From Owenweeksia sp965229445 (GTDB lineage Bacteria > Bacteroidota > Bacteroidia > Flavobacteriales > Schleiferiaceae): a stretch of 64,000 bases of DNA. Where the stretch lies: contig OZ245876.1 in NCBI GenBank assembly GCA_965229445.1, forward strand, positions 2,790,001 through 2,854,000. Reading direction: 5' to 3'. The position numbers and the translations under genes are program-made. Shown one piece after another: positions 8,885 to 18,736 of this stretch (positions are counted from its first letter, which is position 1; each line of letters opens with the position of its first letter). Under the pieces are notes generated by a model. The model saw only the letters and a program-made list of their open reading frames with translations. It did no database searches and had not been told where the DNA came from.

Positions 8885-9067
8885 TATTGAACTAGGTAGG
8901 ATCTATGAGGTCTTAAGTAGAAAGCTAATCTGGATTTTATTGCCTGTTACTGGAATCTGAGAGTGGATTATTCTCTCAAAAACTAATCATAGAAAGATAG
9001 GCGCATTAATAGTGGAACTTAAACTTTGGGCTACAATGCTATCTTAATACATCATACTTAGTACAAA

Positions 9068-9097
9068 AAAAGACCCCAGCTATCACCAGGGTCTTTT
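9068..9097 (-). terminator. Terminator of the rpoBC-DUF3467 operon
   Basis: Perfect 9-bp stem AAAAGACCC/GGGTCTTTT (9068-9076 with 9089-9097) with a 12-nt loop. On the minus strand it is followed by TTTTTTT-GTAC, 28 bp past the DUF3467 stop, and so ends the long minus-strand operon. Confidence 0.82.
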
Positions 9098-9125
9098 ATC
9101 TTAAATCTATGATCTAAATTTCTAT

Positions 9126-9464
9126 CTACGCCTGCCCAGTAGGACCGCCGAAGTTTAATGGAATATTGGGCTGTTCAACATCCTGAATATCCCCATGCTG
9201 TTGTTCATAGCGAGCCACATTGTCGGTCATAGCTCTCAAAAAACGCTTAGCATGTTGAGGGGTTAACACAATGCGAGATTTTACTCTTGCCTTGGGTACA
9301 CCCGGCATAATCTTAATGAAATCCAATACAAACTCACTGGGGGAGTGATTGATAATTGCCAGATTGGAATAAATTCCTTCCGCAATCTCTTCACTCAATT
9401 CCACATTGAGGTTGCCATCCTGACCGGGAATCTGTGGTTGCTCCACCTTCTTTTCTTCAGCCAT
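9126..9464 (-). CDS. DUF3467 domain-containing protein
   Basis: 112 residues matching the DUF3467 family that typically sits behind rpoC in Bacteroidota: VELSEEIAEGIYSNLAIINHSPSEFVLDFIKIMPG and VLTPQHAKRFLRAMTDNVARYEQ. Cytoplasmic, no signal peptide, acidic and Gln/Pro-rich ends. It begins 3 bp after the rpoC stop and is therefore cotranscribed with the polymerase genes; a terminator follows directly. Function is not known; a role near RNA polymerase is suggested only by position. Confidence 0.9.
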   Translation of the reverse strand: MAEEKKVEQPQIPGQDGNLNVELSEEIAEGIYSNLAIINHSPSEFVLDFIKIMPGVPKARVKSRIVLTPQHAKRFLRAMTDNVARYEQQHGDIQDVEQPNIPLNFGGPTGQA

Positions 9465-9467
9465 TTT

Positions 9468-12400
9468 CTAATTCTTTACCTCTTCCACTTCTACTTCTTC
9501 ACTGGCCTTCAATCGCTCATAATCCTCCATCGAGCCAACGATGATATTTCCATAGTCTTTAAGTCCAGTACCGGCAGGAATCTTATGCCCCACGATAACG
9601 TTTTCTTTAAGACCTTCTAGTGTATCGCGCTTTCCATTAACCGCTGCCTCATTAAGAACCTTGGTTGTTTCCTGGAAGGAAGCAGCCGAAATAAAGGACT
9701 TGGTTTGTAGTGAAGCACGGGTAATACCCTGAAGTACGGGACGAGCCGTGGCTGGTTGAGCGTCGCGCGCTTCTACCAGAGTTTTGTCGGCACGACGAAG
9801 AAGAGAATTCTCATCTCTTAAGGTACGAGCGTTAATGATCTGTCCTGCTTTAAGCGTTTCAGAATCTCCTGGCTCCGTAACAATCTTCTTGTCGAAGATC
9901 CAATCATTCTCGGTAATGAAATCATTCTTATGTACAAGATTTCCTTCCAGGAAGCTCGTATCACCCGGATCCTGAATTTCAACCTTGCGCATCATTTGAC
10001 GCACGATTACTTCAAAGTGCTTATCGTTAATTTTCACACCTTGTAAGCGGTATACTTCCTGAACTTCATTTACGAGATACTCCTGAACTCTGTTTGGTCC
10101 CTGGATGGCCAAAATATCTGCAGGTGTAATGGCACCATCAGACAGGGGCATGCCAGCGCGCACAAAGTCATTCTCCTGCACCAGAATCTGCTTACTTAAA
10201 TTAATGAGATACTTCTTGATCTCTCCGGTACGGCTTTCTACGATAATCTCACGATTTCCACGCTTTATTTTTCCGTAAGAAACCACACCATCAATTTCAG
10301 AAACCACCGCAGGGTTAGAAGGGTTACGCGCTTCAAAGAGCTCAGTTACCCTTGGCAGACCACCCGTGATATCACCCGCTTTGGCTGACTTACGAGGAAT
10401 CTTAACCAGAGTTTTACCGGCTTTGATTTTGTCACCTTCTTCTACGATGATGTGGGCACCTACTGGTAAGGTATAATGCTTAAGCTCCTTGCCTTTAGAG
10501 TCAACAATGGAGATAGTAGGGATTAGCTTTCTACTTCTGGTTTCAGAGATTACTTTCTCCATGAAGCCCGTCTGCTCATCAATTTCCTCGCGATAGGTTA
10601 CCCCTCTTTCAATGTCGCTAAACTTAATGTTACCGGCTGTTTCTGAGATAATTACCGCATTATAGGGATCCCATTCACAAATGACATCACCTTTCTTAAC
10701 CTTGGTTTTATCAGTCACTCTCAGGAAGGATCCATAAGGAACATTGTTGGTGGCAAGCGTAATACCTGTTTGTTCATCAACCAACCTCATTTCTGCAGTA
10801 CGACCAATTACGATCTCCGCAGTATTTCCATCATTGTCTTCACCTTTAACCGTACGCAGTTCTTCAAACTCAATAGTTCCGTCAAACTTCGCCTTAATAG
10901 ACGATTCCTCTGCAACGTTGCCGGCAGTACCACCTACGTGGAATGTACGCAGGGTAAGCTGTGTTCCCGGTTCTCCAATTGACTGTGCCGCAATTACTCC
11001 TACCGCCTCACCTTGTTGTACGATTTTACCGGTAGAAAGGTTTCTTCCGTAACACTTGCCACAAATTCCGCGAGGAGATTCGCAAGTCAGTGGTGAACGT
11101 ACTTCAACCATTTCCAGTGGAGAATCTTCAATGCGGTGTGCCATCCTTTCACTGATGAGTTCGCCGCTTCGGGCATATAGCTCGCTAGTAACCGGATCTA
11201 CCAGATCATGTAAAGAAACACGGCCAAGAATACGATCAAATAGTGGTTCCACTACTTCTTCGTTCTTCTTAAGGGCAGTTACTTCCAGTCCACGTAGGGT
11301 ACCACAATCTGCTTCATTAATTATTACATCCTGCGCAACATCCACTAAACGACGGGTTAGGTATCCGGCATCCGCTGTCTTAAGGGCGGTATCTGCCAAA
11401 CCTTTCCGTGCACCGTGAGTGGAAATAAAGTACTCCAGAATAGACAGGCCTTCCTTAAAGTTGGAGATAATCGGGTTTTCGATAATCTCACCACCACTGG
11501 AACCAGATTTCTGAGGCTTGGCCATAAGACCACGCATTCCTGAAAGCTGTCTAATCTGCTCTTTGGAACCCCGTGCACCGGAGTCGAGCATCATATAAAT
11601 AGGATTAAATCCCTGACGGTCGCTAATTAGGTGATGCATAGCACGTTCTGTTAAACGGGCGTTGGTATTGGTCCACACATCAATCACCTGATTATACCGC
11701 TCATTATTGGTAATCAGACCCATGTTATAGCTACCCAGGATCTGTTCAATTTGATCTTCGGCATCCTTAATCAAGCTATCTTTTTCCTCTGGAATGATGA
11801 TATCACCCAAACTAAATGAAAGACCTCCACGGAAGGCATTTCCATAACCTAATTGCTTGATATTATCTAGGAAATCGGAAGTAGTAGGAATGTCCGTTTT
11901 CTTCAGGATGTCTGAAATAATCTCGCGTAGGGCCTTTTTGGTTAGCACTTCATTGATGAATGCTACCGTTTCAGGTACAGCCTGGTTAAACAGCACACGG
12001 CCTACTGAAGTTTCAATCACTTTATGGATGAGATCACCCTTGCGATCTTCCACTCTGGCACGAACCTTTATCGGGGCGTGTAGATCAACTTTTCCTTCGT
12101 TGTAGGCAATTTGTACCTCTTCATCCGAATAAAAAGTCATGCCTTCTCCGCGCATAGGTAACTCCTTAGTACCCTTACGCATTTTGGTCATATAGTATAG
12201 ACCAAGCACCATATCCTGAGAAGGAACGGTAATTGGCGAACCATTTGCGGGGTTAAGGATATTGTGAGAAGCAAGCATAAGCAGCTGTGCTTCCAATACC
12301 GCTGCTGCTCCTAGTGGCAAGTGTACCGCCATTTGGTCACCGTCAAAGTCGGCATTAAATGCGGTACAGGCCAGTGGATGTAGCTGAATTGCTTTGCCTT

Positions 12401-13784
12401 CAATCATCTTGGGTTGGAAAGCCTGGATACCCAGTCTGTGTAGAGTTGGGGCACGATTCAGCAGAACGGGATGTCCTTTCATCACGTTTTCCAGAATATC
12501 CCAAACCACCGGCTCGCGTTTGTCGATGATCTTTTTTGCAGATTTTACCGTCTTTACAATACCTCTTTCAATCAGCTTACGCACGATAAAAGGCTTGTAA
12601 AGCTCCGCCGCCATATCTTTTGGAAGACCACATTCGTGCAGTTTCAATTCTGGCCCTACCACGATTACTGAACGAGCAGAATAATCTACCCTTTTACCGA
12701 GCAGGTTTTGACGGAAACGACCTTGCTTTCCTTTAAGTGAGTCAGAAAGTGACTTTAGAGCGCGATTGCTGTCAGTCTTAACTGCACTACTCTTACGCGT
12801 GTTATCAAACAATGAATCTACCGCTTCCTGAAGCATCCTCTTTTCATTGCGCAGGATTACCTCCGGTGCTTTGATTTCCATCAAACGCTTAAGACGGTTG
12901 TTACGGATGATCACACGACGATAGAGATCGTTGAGATCCGAAGTGGCAAAACGTCCACCATCCAAGGGTACCAGCGGACGTAATTCTGGTGGAATTACCG
13001 GTACCACCTTAACGATCATCCACTCTGGTCTGTTTTCAATGCGTGTGTTCGCATCACGGAAGGCTTCGACAACTTGAAGACGCTTAAGAGCCTCTTGTTT
13101 ACGTTGCTGTGATGTTTCCGTGTTAGCCTTGTGGCGAAGATCGTATGACAACTGATCCAGATCCAAGCGAGATAGTAAGGCTATTAGCGCTTCCGCACCC
13201 ATCTTGGCAATGAACTTATTAGGATCACTTTCATCCAGGTACTGATTCTCCTGAGGCAGGCGATCCATGATTTCCAGATACTCCTCCTCTGTGAGATACT
13301 CCATATACTGAAGTTCAGATCCATCGGGCTTGGTAGCCGCACCGGTCTGAATCACAACATATCTCTCGTAATAGATGATCATATCCAACTTCTTGGTAGG
13401 AAGTCCAAGGAGATAGCCAATCTTATTAGGCAGAGACTTAAAGTACCAGATATGTGCCACAGGAACCACTAGGTTAATATGACCTACGCGCTCACGGCGT
13501 ACTTTCTTTTCCGTAACCTCAACCCCACAACGATCACAAACTATACCCTTATAACGGATACGCTTATACTTGCCACAGGCACATTCATAATCCTTTACCG
13601 GACCGAAGATGCGCTCGCAGAATAATCCGTCGCGCTCAGGTTTGTGCGTACGGTAGTTGATGGTTTCAGGTTTCAGCACCTCACCATAAGACTTCTCAAG
13701 AAGTGATTCAGGTGACGCCAGGCTAATCGTAATGCTCTGGAAGTTGCTGTTGTAGTTGTTCTTATCGTTTTTCCTCAAAGCCAT
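9468..13784 (-). CDS. rpoC: DNA-directed RNA polymerase subunit beta'
   Basis: 1438 residues, full length. The catalytic magnesium motif FNADFDGDQMAVHLPL is intact, as are the N-terminal zinc ribbon (CACGKYKRIRYKGIVCDRCG), the second zinc site (CESPRGICGKCYG), the bridge/trigger-loop region (GEAVGVIAAQSIGEPGTQLTLRTFH) and the rudder/lid region (FRQNLLGKRVDYSARSVIVVGP). It forms the active-site clamp of RNA polymerase with beta. It follows rpoB by 30 bp and precedes DUF3467 by 3 bp. Nothing unusual for the phylum. Confidence 0.99.
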   Translation of the reverse strand: MALRKNDKNNYNSNFQSITISLASPESLLEKSYGEVLKPETINYRTHKPERDGLFCERIFGPVKDYECACGKYKRIRYKGIVCDRCGVEVTEKKVRRERVGHINLVVPVAHIWYFKSLPNKIGYLLGLPTKKLDMIIYYERYVVIQTGAATKPDGSELQYMEYLTEEEYLEIMDRLPQENQYLDESDPNKFIAKMGAEALIALLSRLDLDQLSYDLRHKANTETSQQRKQEALKRLQVVEAFRDANTRIENRPEWMIVKVVPVIPPELRPLVPLDGGRFATSDLNDLYRRVIIRNNRLKRLMEIKAPEVILRNEKRMLQEAVDSLFDNTRKSSAVKTDSNRALKSLSDSLKGKQGRFRQNLLGKRVDYSARSVIVVGPELKLHECGLPKDMAAELYKPFIVRKLIERGIVKTVKSAKKIIDKREPVVWDILENVMKGHPVLLNRAPTLHRLGIQAFQPKMIEGKAIQLHPLACTAFNADFDGDQMAVHLPLGAAAVLEAQLLMLASHNILNPANGSPITVPSQDMVLGLYYMTKMRKGTKELPMRGEGMTFYSDEEVQIAYNEGKVDLHAPIKVRARVEDRKGDLIHKVIETSVGRVLFNQAVPETVAFINEVLTKKALREIISDILKKTDIPTTSDFLDNIKQLGYGNAFRGGLSFSLGDIIIPEEKDSLIKDAEDQIEQILGSYNMGLITNNERYNQVIDVWTNTNARLTERAMHHLISDRQGFNPIYMMLDSGARGSKEQIRQLSGMRGLMAKPQKSGSSGGEIIENPIISNFKEGLSILEYFISTHGARKGLADTALKTADAGYLTRRLVDVAQDVIINEADCGTLRGLEVTALKKNEEVVEPLFDRILGRVSLHDLVDPVTSELYARSGELISERMAHRIEDSPLEMVEVRSPLTCESPRGICGKCYGRNLSTGKIVQQGEAVGVIAAQSIGEPGTQLTLRTFHVGGTAGNVAEESSIKAKFDGTIEFEELRTVKGEDNDGNTAEIVIGRTAEMRLVDEQTGITLATNNVPYGSFLRVTDKTKVKKGDVICEWDPYNAVIISETAGNIKFSDIERGVTYREEIDEQTGFMEKVISETRSRKLIPTISIVDSKGKELKHYTLPVGAHIIVEEGDKIKAGKTLVKIPRKSAKAGDITGGLPRVTELFEARNPSNPAVVSEIDGVVSYGKIKRGNREIIVESRTGEIKKYLINLSKQILVQENDFVRAGMPLSDGAITPADILAIQGPNRVQEYLVNEVQEVYRLQGVKINDKHFEVIVRQMMRKVEIQDPGDTSFLEGNLVHKNDFITENDWIFDKKIVTEPGDSETLKAGQIINARTLRDENSLLRRADKTLVEARDAQPATARPVLQGITRASLQTKSFISAASFQETTKVLNEAAVNGKRDTLEGLKENVIVGHKIPAGTGLKDYGNIIVGSMEDYERLKASEEVEVEEVKN

Positions 13785-13814
13785 GTATTTGGGAACTTAA
13801 ATTCTTAATATGAT

Positions 13815-16800
13815 TTACTCCAGGGTTACTTTCAGCCCTAATCCGTTCAATTCGTGTAGTAACACGTTGAACGATTCCGGTATACCCGGTTCTGGCATCG
13901 GTTCACCTTTCACAATAGTCTCGTAGGTTTTGGCCCTTCCCATCACGTCATCCGACTTAACCGTCAGGATTTCACGAAGAATATTGGACGCACCAAAAGC
14001 TTCCAGAGCCCACACTTCCATCTCACCAAAACGCTGACCACCAAACTGAGCTTTACCACCCAAAGGTTGCTGTGTAATAAGTGAGTAAGGTCCAATGGAA
14101 CGAGCGTGCATCTTATCGTCAACCATATGGCCGAGTTTAAGCATGTAAATCACACCCACCGTAGCTGCCTGGTCAAATCTCTTTCCGGTTCCGCCATCAT
14201 ACAAGTGCGTATGACCAAACTGAGGAATGCCAGCTTCTTCCGTATACTTATTGATATCGTCTAGTGAAGCACCATCAAATATTGGCGTAGCAAATTTGCG
14301 ACCCAACTTCAGTCCTGCCCATCCCAGCACGGTTTCATAAATCTGACCGATATTCATCCGTGATGGTACACCCAAAGGATTCAACACGATATCCACCGGA
14401 GTTCCATCTTCAAGGAATGGCATATCCTCCTGACGGACAATCTTAGCCACGATACCTTTGTTTCCGTGACGACCAGCCATCTTATCACCAACCTTAAGCT
14501 TACGCTTTTTGGCGATGTATACTTTGGCCATCTTCACAATACCTGAAGGGAGTTCATCGCCAATGCTAATGGCAAAGCGCTCACGCTTATACACACCTAG
14601 GATATCGTTTACCTTGATCTTATAATTGTGAATAAGGGTTGCAATAAGCTCATTCTTCTGAGCATCGGTGGTCCAGGTACCGCCAGTGGTACGTGTATAA
14701 TCATCTATGCTGTTAAGAATCTTTTGCGTGAACTTGGTTCCTTTCGGAATTACATCCTCGTTGAGATCGTTCTTAACCCCTTGTGAGGTTTTACCGGCAA
14801 CCAGAATATTCAACTTTTCAAGGAACTTCTGACGCACCGATTCCACTTTCATATTATAATCCTCTTCCAGCTTGTCAAGGAGATCCTTGTCGGCTAAACG
14901 AGTCTTTTTATCCTTTACAGAGCGGGCAAAAAGCTTCTTGTCAATCACCACACCACTTAAGGATGGACTTGCTTTGAGTGAAGCATCTTTAACATCACCT
15001 GCTTTGTCACCAAAGATTGCACGCAGAAGTTTTTCCTCCGGCGTAGGATCAGATTCTCCTTTTGGCGTGATCTTACCGATGAGGATATCGCCCGCTTTTA
15101 CTTCAGCACCGATACGAATTATACCGTTCTCATCCAATTCGCGAGTGGCTTCTTCGCTTACATTAGGAATATCAGCAGTAAGTTCTTCAGCACCTAGTTT
15201 GGTGTCGCGCACATCCAGAGAATACTCATCAATGTGGATGGAGGTGAAGATATCATCACGCACCACTTTTTCTGAAATCACGATGGCGTCCTCAAAGTTG
15301 TAACCTTTCCAGGGCATGAACGCCACCTTCATGTTACGACCCAGGGCAAGTTCACCGTCTTGAGTAGCATAACCTTCGCACAGTACCTGGCCTTTAGAAA
15401 CCTTCTGACCAGTATTTACAATCGGCTTAATATTGATACAAGTACCCTGATTGGTCTTTCTGAATTTAACCAGGTCGTAAGTCTTCGAGTCATCCTCAAA
15501 GCTTACCAGACGCTCATTGTCAGTACGATCGTATCTGATGGTAATGGTGTTGGCATCAACATACTCCACTACTCCGGTACCTTCCGAGTTAATTAACACT
15601 CTTGAATCTGTAGCCACACGGCCTTCAAGACCGGTACCTACGATAGGCGCATCAACACGCAACAAAGGCACTGCCTGGCGCATCATATTAGATCCCATCA
15701 ATGCACGGTTTGCATCATCATGCTCCAGGAATGGGATAAGGGATGCAGAAATAGATGCAATCTGATTCGGAGAAACGTCCATATAATCGATCTTATCAGG
15801 CTCAACCAATGGATAATCTGCTTCTTCACGCACCTTAACACGGTCATTCTCAAACTTTCCGCTGTCGAGTACTGGGGCGTTGGCCTGAGCAATTACCTTT
15901 TCTTCTTCTTCCTCCGCACTCAGGTATACAGGATCCTGACCAAAATCAATTTCTCCTCCTTCAACTTTGCGATAAGGAGTTTCGAGGAATCCCATTTTGT
16001 TCACCTTGGCATAAACACACATCGAAGAAATCAAACCGATGTTTGGTCCTTCAGGTGTTTCAATAGGACAAAGGCGACCATAATGGGTATAGTGAACGTC
16101 TCGTACCTCAAAGCCAGCTCTTTCCCTTGACAGACCACCAGGTCCCAGAGCCGAAAGACGACGCTTGTGCGTAACCTCTGCCAGTGGGTTGGTTTGATCC
16201 ATGAATTGAGACAACTGGTTGGTACCGAAGAAGGAGTTGATTACCGAAGATAGCGTCTTCGCATTAATCAAATCTATCGGCGTAAACACCTCATTGTCAC
16301 GTACATTCATGCGTTCGCGAATGGTACGAGCCATTCTGGCCAAACCTACACCGAACTGGTTAGCCATTTGCTCACCCACGGTACGTACACGACGGTTGCT
16401 CAGGTGATCGATGTCATCAATCTCCGCCTTGGAGTTAATCAACTCGATCAAATACTTTACAATATTCAGGATATCATCCTTGGTCAACACCTGGGTATCG
16501 GCTTCTACATCCAGTCCCAGTTTCTTGTTCAAGCGGTAACGACCCACTTCTCCAAGGTTATAGCGCTGTTCAGAGAAAAACAGCTTATCAATAATACCGC
16601 GGGCCGTTTCCTCATCTGGTGGCTCAGCATTTCTAAGCTGGCGATAGATGTGCTCCACGGCTTCTTTTTCAGAGTTTGTGGGGTCTTTTTGCAGGGTATT
16701 ATGGATGATTGAATACTCGGAAGCTTCAATATCTTCTTTATGCAATAGGATGGTTTGAACGTCTGCGTCGATGATTTCCTCAATGTGATCCTTCTCCAGT

Positions 16801-17639
16801 ACCGTATCACGATCAAGTATCACCTCATTACGTTCAATAGATACCACTTCACCAGTATCCTCATCCACAAAATCTTCAATCCAGGTTTTAAGTACACGAG
16901 CCGCCAGTTTGCGTCCCATTACTTTCTTCAAGCCCGACTTTGAAACTTTGATTTCTTCTGCCAGGTCAAATATTTCCAGGATATCCTTATCCCTTTCATA
17001 TCCGATTGAACGCAAGAGAGTAGTTAAAGGTAACTTCTTCTTACGATCGATATAGGCATACATCACGCTATTGATGTCCGTAGCAAATTCTATCCAACTG
17101 CCTTTAAATGGGATAATACGGGCAGAGTATAATTTGGTACCGTTAGCGTGGTAACTCTGTCCAAAGAATACACCAGGTGAACGGTGTAGCTGAGATACAA
17201 TCACTCTTTCAGCACCATTTACAATAAAGGTACCCCGGGGAGTCATATAAGGAATGGTTCCCAGGTACACGTCTTGTACGATGGTTTCAAAATCTTCGTG
17301 CTCCGGGTCGGTACAATATAATTTCAGACGTGCTTTGAGAGGCACGCTAAAGGTAAGACCCCGAGCGATGCATTCTTCCTCGCTATAGCGGGGAGGATCT
17401 ACAAAGTAGTCCAGAAATTCCAGGACAAACTGGTTTCTGGCATCAGTGATCGGAAAGTTTTCGCTGAAAGTTCTAAAGAGGCCTTCAACGGACCGATCAG
17501 AGGGTTTGGTATCAAGTTGGAAAAAATCCTGGAAAGACCGAATCTGAATATCCAGGAAGTCTGGATAATCATAAGCATTCTTGATAGATGCAAAATTGAT
17601 TCTTTCCTTGTGGATCGGTGTATCTGGATTATTGGACAT
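13815..17639 (-). CDS. rpoB: DNA-directed RNA polymerase subunit beta
   Basis: 1274 residues. The rifampicin-binding region is present in its sensitive form (QLSQFMDQTNPLAEVTHKRR, SALGPGG), so no classical resistance substitution at the Asp, His or Ser positions is seen. Other conserved blocks: GSNMMRQAVPLL, ALGRNMKVAFMPWKGYNFED, VYIAKKRKLKVGDKMAGRHGNKG, and the C-terminal clamp segment GGQRFGEMEVWALEAFGA. Separated from rplL by 104 bp that contain a strong hairpin, the usual place for an attenuator or processing site. Confidence 0.99.
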   Translation of the reverse strand: MSNNPDTPIHKERINFASIKNAYDYPDFLDIQIRSFQDFFQLDTKPSDRSVEGLFRTFSENFPITDARNQFVLEFLDYFVDPPRYSEEECIARGLTFSVPLKARLKLYCTDPEHEDFETIVQDVYLGTIPYMTPRGTFIVNGAERVIVSQLHRSPGVFFGQSYHANGTKLYSARIIPFKGSWIEFATDINSVMYAYIDRKKKLPLTTLLRSIGYERDKDILEIFDLAEEIKVSKSGLKKVMGRKLAARVLKTWIEDFVDEDTGEVVSIERNEVILDRDTVLEKDHIEEIIDADVQTILLHKEDIEASEYSIIHNTLQKDPTNSEKEAVEHIYRQLRNAEPPDEETARGIIDKLFFSEQRYNLGEVGRYRLNKKLGLDVEADTQVLTKDDILNIVKYLIELINSKAEIDDIDHLSNRRVRTVGEQMANQFGVGLARMARTIRERMNVRDNEVFTPIDLINAKTLSSVINSFFGTNQLSQFMDQTNPLAEVTHKRRLSALGPGGLSRERAGFEVRDVHYTHYGRLCPIETPEGPNIGLISSMCVYAKVNKMGFLETPYRKVEGGEIDFGQDPVYLSAEEEEEKVIAQANAPVLDSGKFENDRVKVREEADYPLVEPDKIDYMDVSPNQIASISASLIPFLEHDDANRALMGSNMMRQAVPLLRVDAPIVGTGLEGRVATDSRVLINSEGTGVVEYVDANTITIRYDRTDNERLVSFEDDSKTYDLVKFRKTNQGTCINIKPIVNTGQKVSKGQVLCEGYATQDGELALGRNMKVAFMPWKGYNFEDAIVISEKVVRDDIFTSIHIDEYSLDVRDTKLGAEELTADIPNVSEEATRELDENGIIRIGAEVKAGDILIGKITPKGESDPTPEEKLLRAIFGDKAGDVKDASLKASPSLSGVVIDKKLFARSVKDKKTRLADKDLLDKLEEDYNMKVESVRQKFLEKLNILVAGKTSQGVKNDLNEDVIPKGTKFTQKILNSIDDYTRTTGGTWTTDAQKNELIATLIHNYKIKVNDILGVYKRERFAISIGDELPSGIVKMAKVYIAKKRKLKVGDKMAGRHGNKGIVAKIVRQEDMPFLEDGTPVDIVLNPLGVPSRMNIGQIYETVLGWAGLKLGRKFATPIFDGASLDDINKYTEEAGIPQFGHTHLYDGGTGKRFDQAATVGVIYMLKLGHMVDDKMHARSIGPYSLITQQPLGGKAQFGGQRFGEMEVWALEAFGASNILREILTVKSDDVMGRAKTYETIVKGEPMPEPGIPESFNVLLHELNGLGLKVTLE

Positions 17640-17673
17640 TGGAGAAACTATAAAGTTAAATCAAACACAAAAG

Positions 17674-17718
17674 GGTTTAGGCCTATCGAACCGCGTGGGC
17701 GGAACGAAGGCCTAAACC
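17674..17718 (-). promoter_or_regulatory. Hairpin between rplL and rpoB (attenuator or processing site)
   Basis: Perfect 11-bp stem GGTTTAGGCCT/AGGCCTAAACC (17674-17684 with 17708-17718), extended inside by TCG/CGA and a CCGC-GTG-GGCGG top. On the minus strand it is followed by CCTTTTG, a weak U tract, so part of the ribosomal-protein transcripts could stop here while the rest read into rpoBC. Attenuation or RNase III cleavage at this junction is known from E. coli; for this organism it is inference. Confidence 0.65.
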
Positions 17719-17743
17719 GTTATTCTAGGCAGTCGTTGAGATC

Positions 17744-18121
17744 TTACTTAACCTCAACTTCAGCACCAGCTTCTTCCAATTGAGCTTTTAGTGCTTCTGC
17801 TTCGTCTTTTGCAACACCTTCTTTCAAAGGCTTGGGAGCGTTATCAACCAACTCCTTGGCTTCTTTCAGACCTAAACCGGTTAATTCCTTAACCAATTTA
17901 ACTACAGCAAGTTTAGAACCTCCGGCAGCTTTAAGGATAACGTCAAATTCAGTTTGTTCCTCTCCGCCTCCGGCTTCACCACCAGCAGCTGGTCCGGCTA
18001 CTGCAACTGCCGCTGCAGCAGGCTCAATTCCATGCTCTTCTTTAAGATAGTCAGCCAGTTCGTTAACTTCCTTTACGGTTAGGTTAACCAACTGATCTCC
18101 TAGTTCTTTAATATCCGCCAT
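17744..18121 (-). CDS. rplL: 50S ribosomal protein L7/L12
   Basis: 125 residues: N-terminal dimerisation helices (MADIKELGDQLVNLTVKEVNELADYLKEE), an Ala/Gly hinge rich in AAAAVAVAGPAAGGEAGGG, and the conserved C-terminal factor-binding domain (EFDVILKAAGGSKLAVVKLVKELTGLGLKEAKELVDNAPK). It forms the ribosomal stalk with L10 and recruits elongation factors. Located 68 bp after rplJ in the standard rplKAJL order. Confidence 0.98.
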   Translation of the reverse strand: MADIKELGDQLVNLTVKEVNELADYLKEEHGIEPAAAAVAVAGPAAGGEAGGGEEQTEFDVILKAAGGSKLAVVKLVKELTGLGLKEAKELVDNAPKPLKEGVAKDEAEALKAQLEEAGAEVEVK

Positions 18122-18189
18122 TTCGGTTTCTTTTTAAAAAAAATTAATAATTACGCATTTATGTGGAAGCAAGAGTGCGTACACATTTG

Positions 18190-18717
18190 TTAAGCTGCAT
18201 CTCCTCTTTCTTCGAGGGCCTTAATAAGACCTCCAATAGTGTTTTTGCCGCTTTGCAGCGCAGAAACAACATTTTTCGCAGGAGATTGCAACAAGGCGAT
18301 AACATCGCCAATCAGTTCGTTTTTAGACTTGAGGTTAGCAAGTAAATCGAGCTGATCATCACCTATATATATCGCCTCTTCAACGTATGCACCTTTCAGG
18401 ATCGGCTTATCCGCTTTCTTGCGGAAATCCTTCATCATTTTAGCAGGTGCATTTCCCGTTTCGGAAAGCATTATACTGGTGTTACCCTTTAAAGTGTCTA
18501 CCAATTCTCCGAAATTCTTCTCGGAGCGCTCAATAGCCTTCTTTAAAAGAGTATTCTTTACTACACTGATTTGTATACCATTCTTAAAACAGGTACGACG
18601 CAGGTCGCTGGTCTGCTGTGCATTAAGTCCGGCAATATCAGCCACGTACAGGATTTCAGCTTCCTTCAGTACATCAGTCAGCTTATCTATTTCCTGATTT
18701 TTTTCTTCTCTTGTCAT
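18190..18717 (-). CDS. rplJ: 50S ribosomal protein L10
   Basis: 175 residues with the L10 N-terminal domain (MTREEKNQEIDKLTDVLKEAEILYVADIAGLNAQQTSDLRR) and a C-terminal helix that carries L7/L12 dimers (VVSALQSGKNTIGGLIKALEERG). It anchors the stalk to 23S rRNA. Gap to rplA is 19 bp. L10 is a known autogenous translational repressor in other bacteria; no leader structure was worked out here. Confidence 0.97.
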   Translation of the reverse strand: MTREEKNQEIDKLTDVLKEAEILYVADIAGLNAQQTSDLRRTCFKNGIQISVVKNTLLKKAIERSEKNFGELVDTLKGNTSIMLSETGNAPAKMMKDFRKKADKPILKGAYVEEAIYIGDDQLDLLANLKSKNELIGDVIALLQSPAKNVVSALQSGKNTIGGLIKALEERGDAA

Positions 18718-18736
18718 CTTTGTAACGCTTTAAGGG

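Noticed and set aside
10744..12600. Plus-strand frames opposite rpoC and rpoB
   Set aside because: They are antisense shadows of strongly conserved polymerase genes with low-complexity, Ser/Arg-rich sequence.
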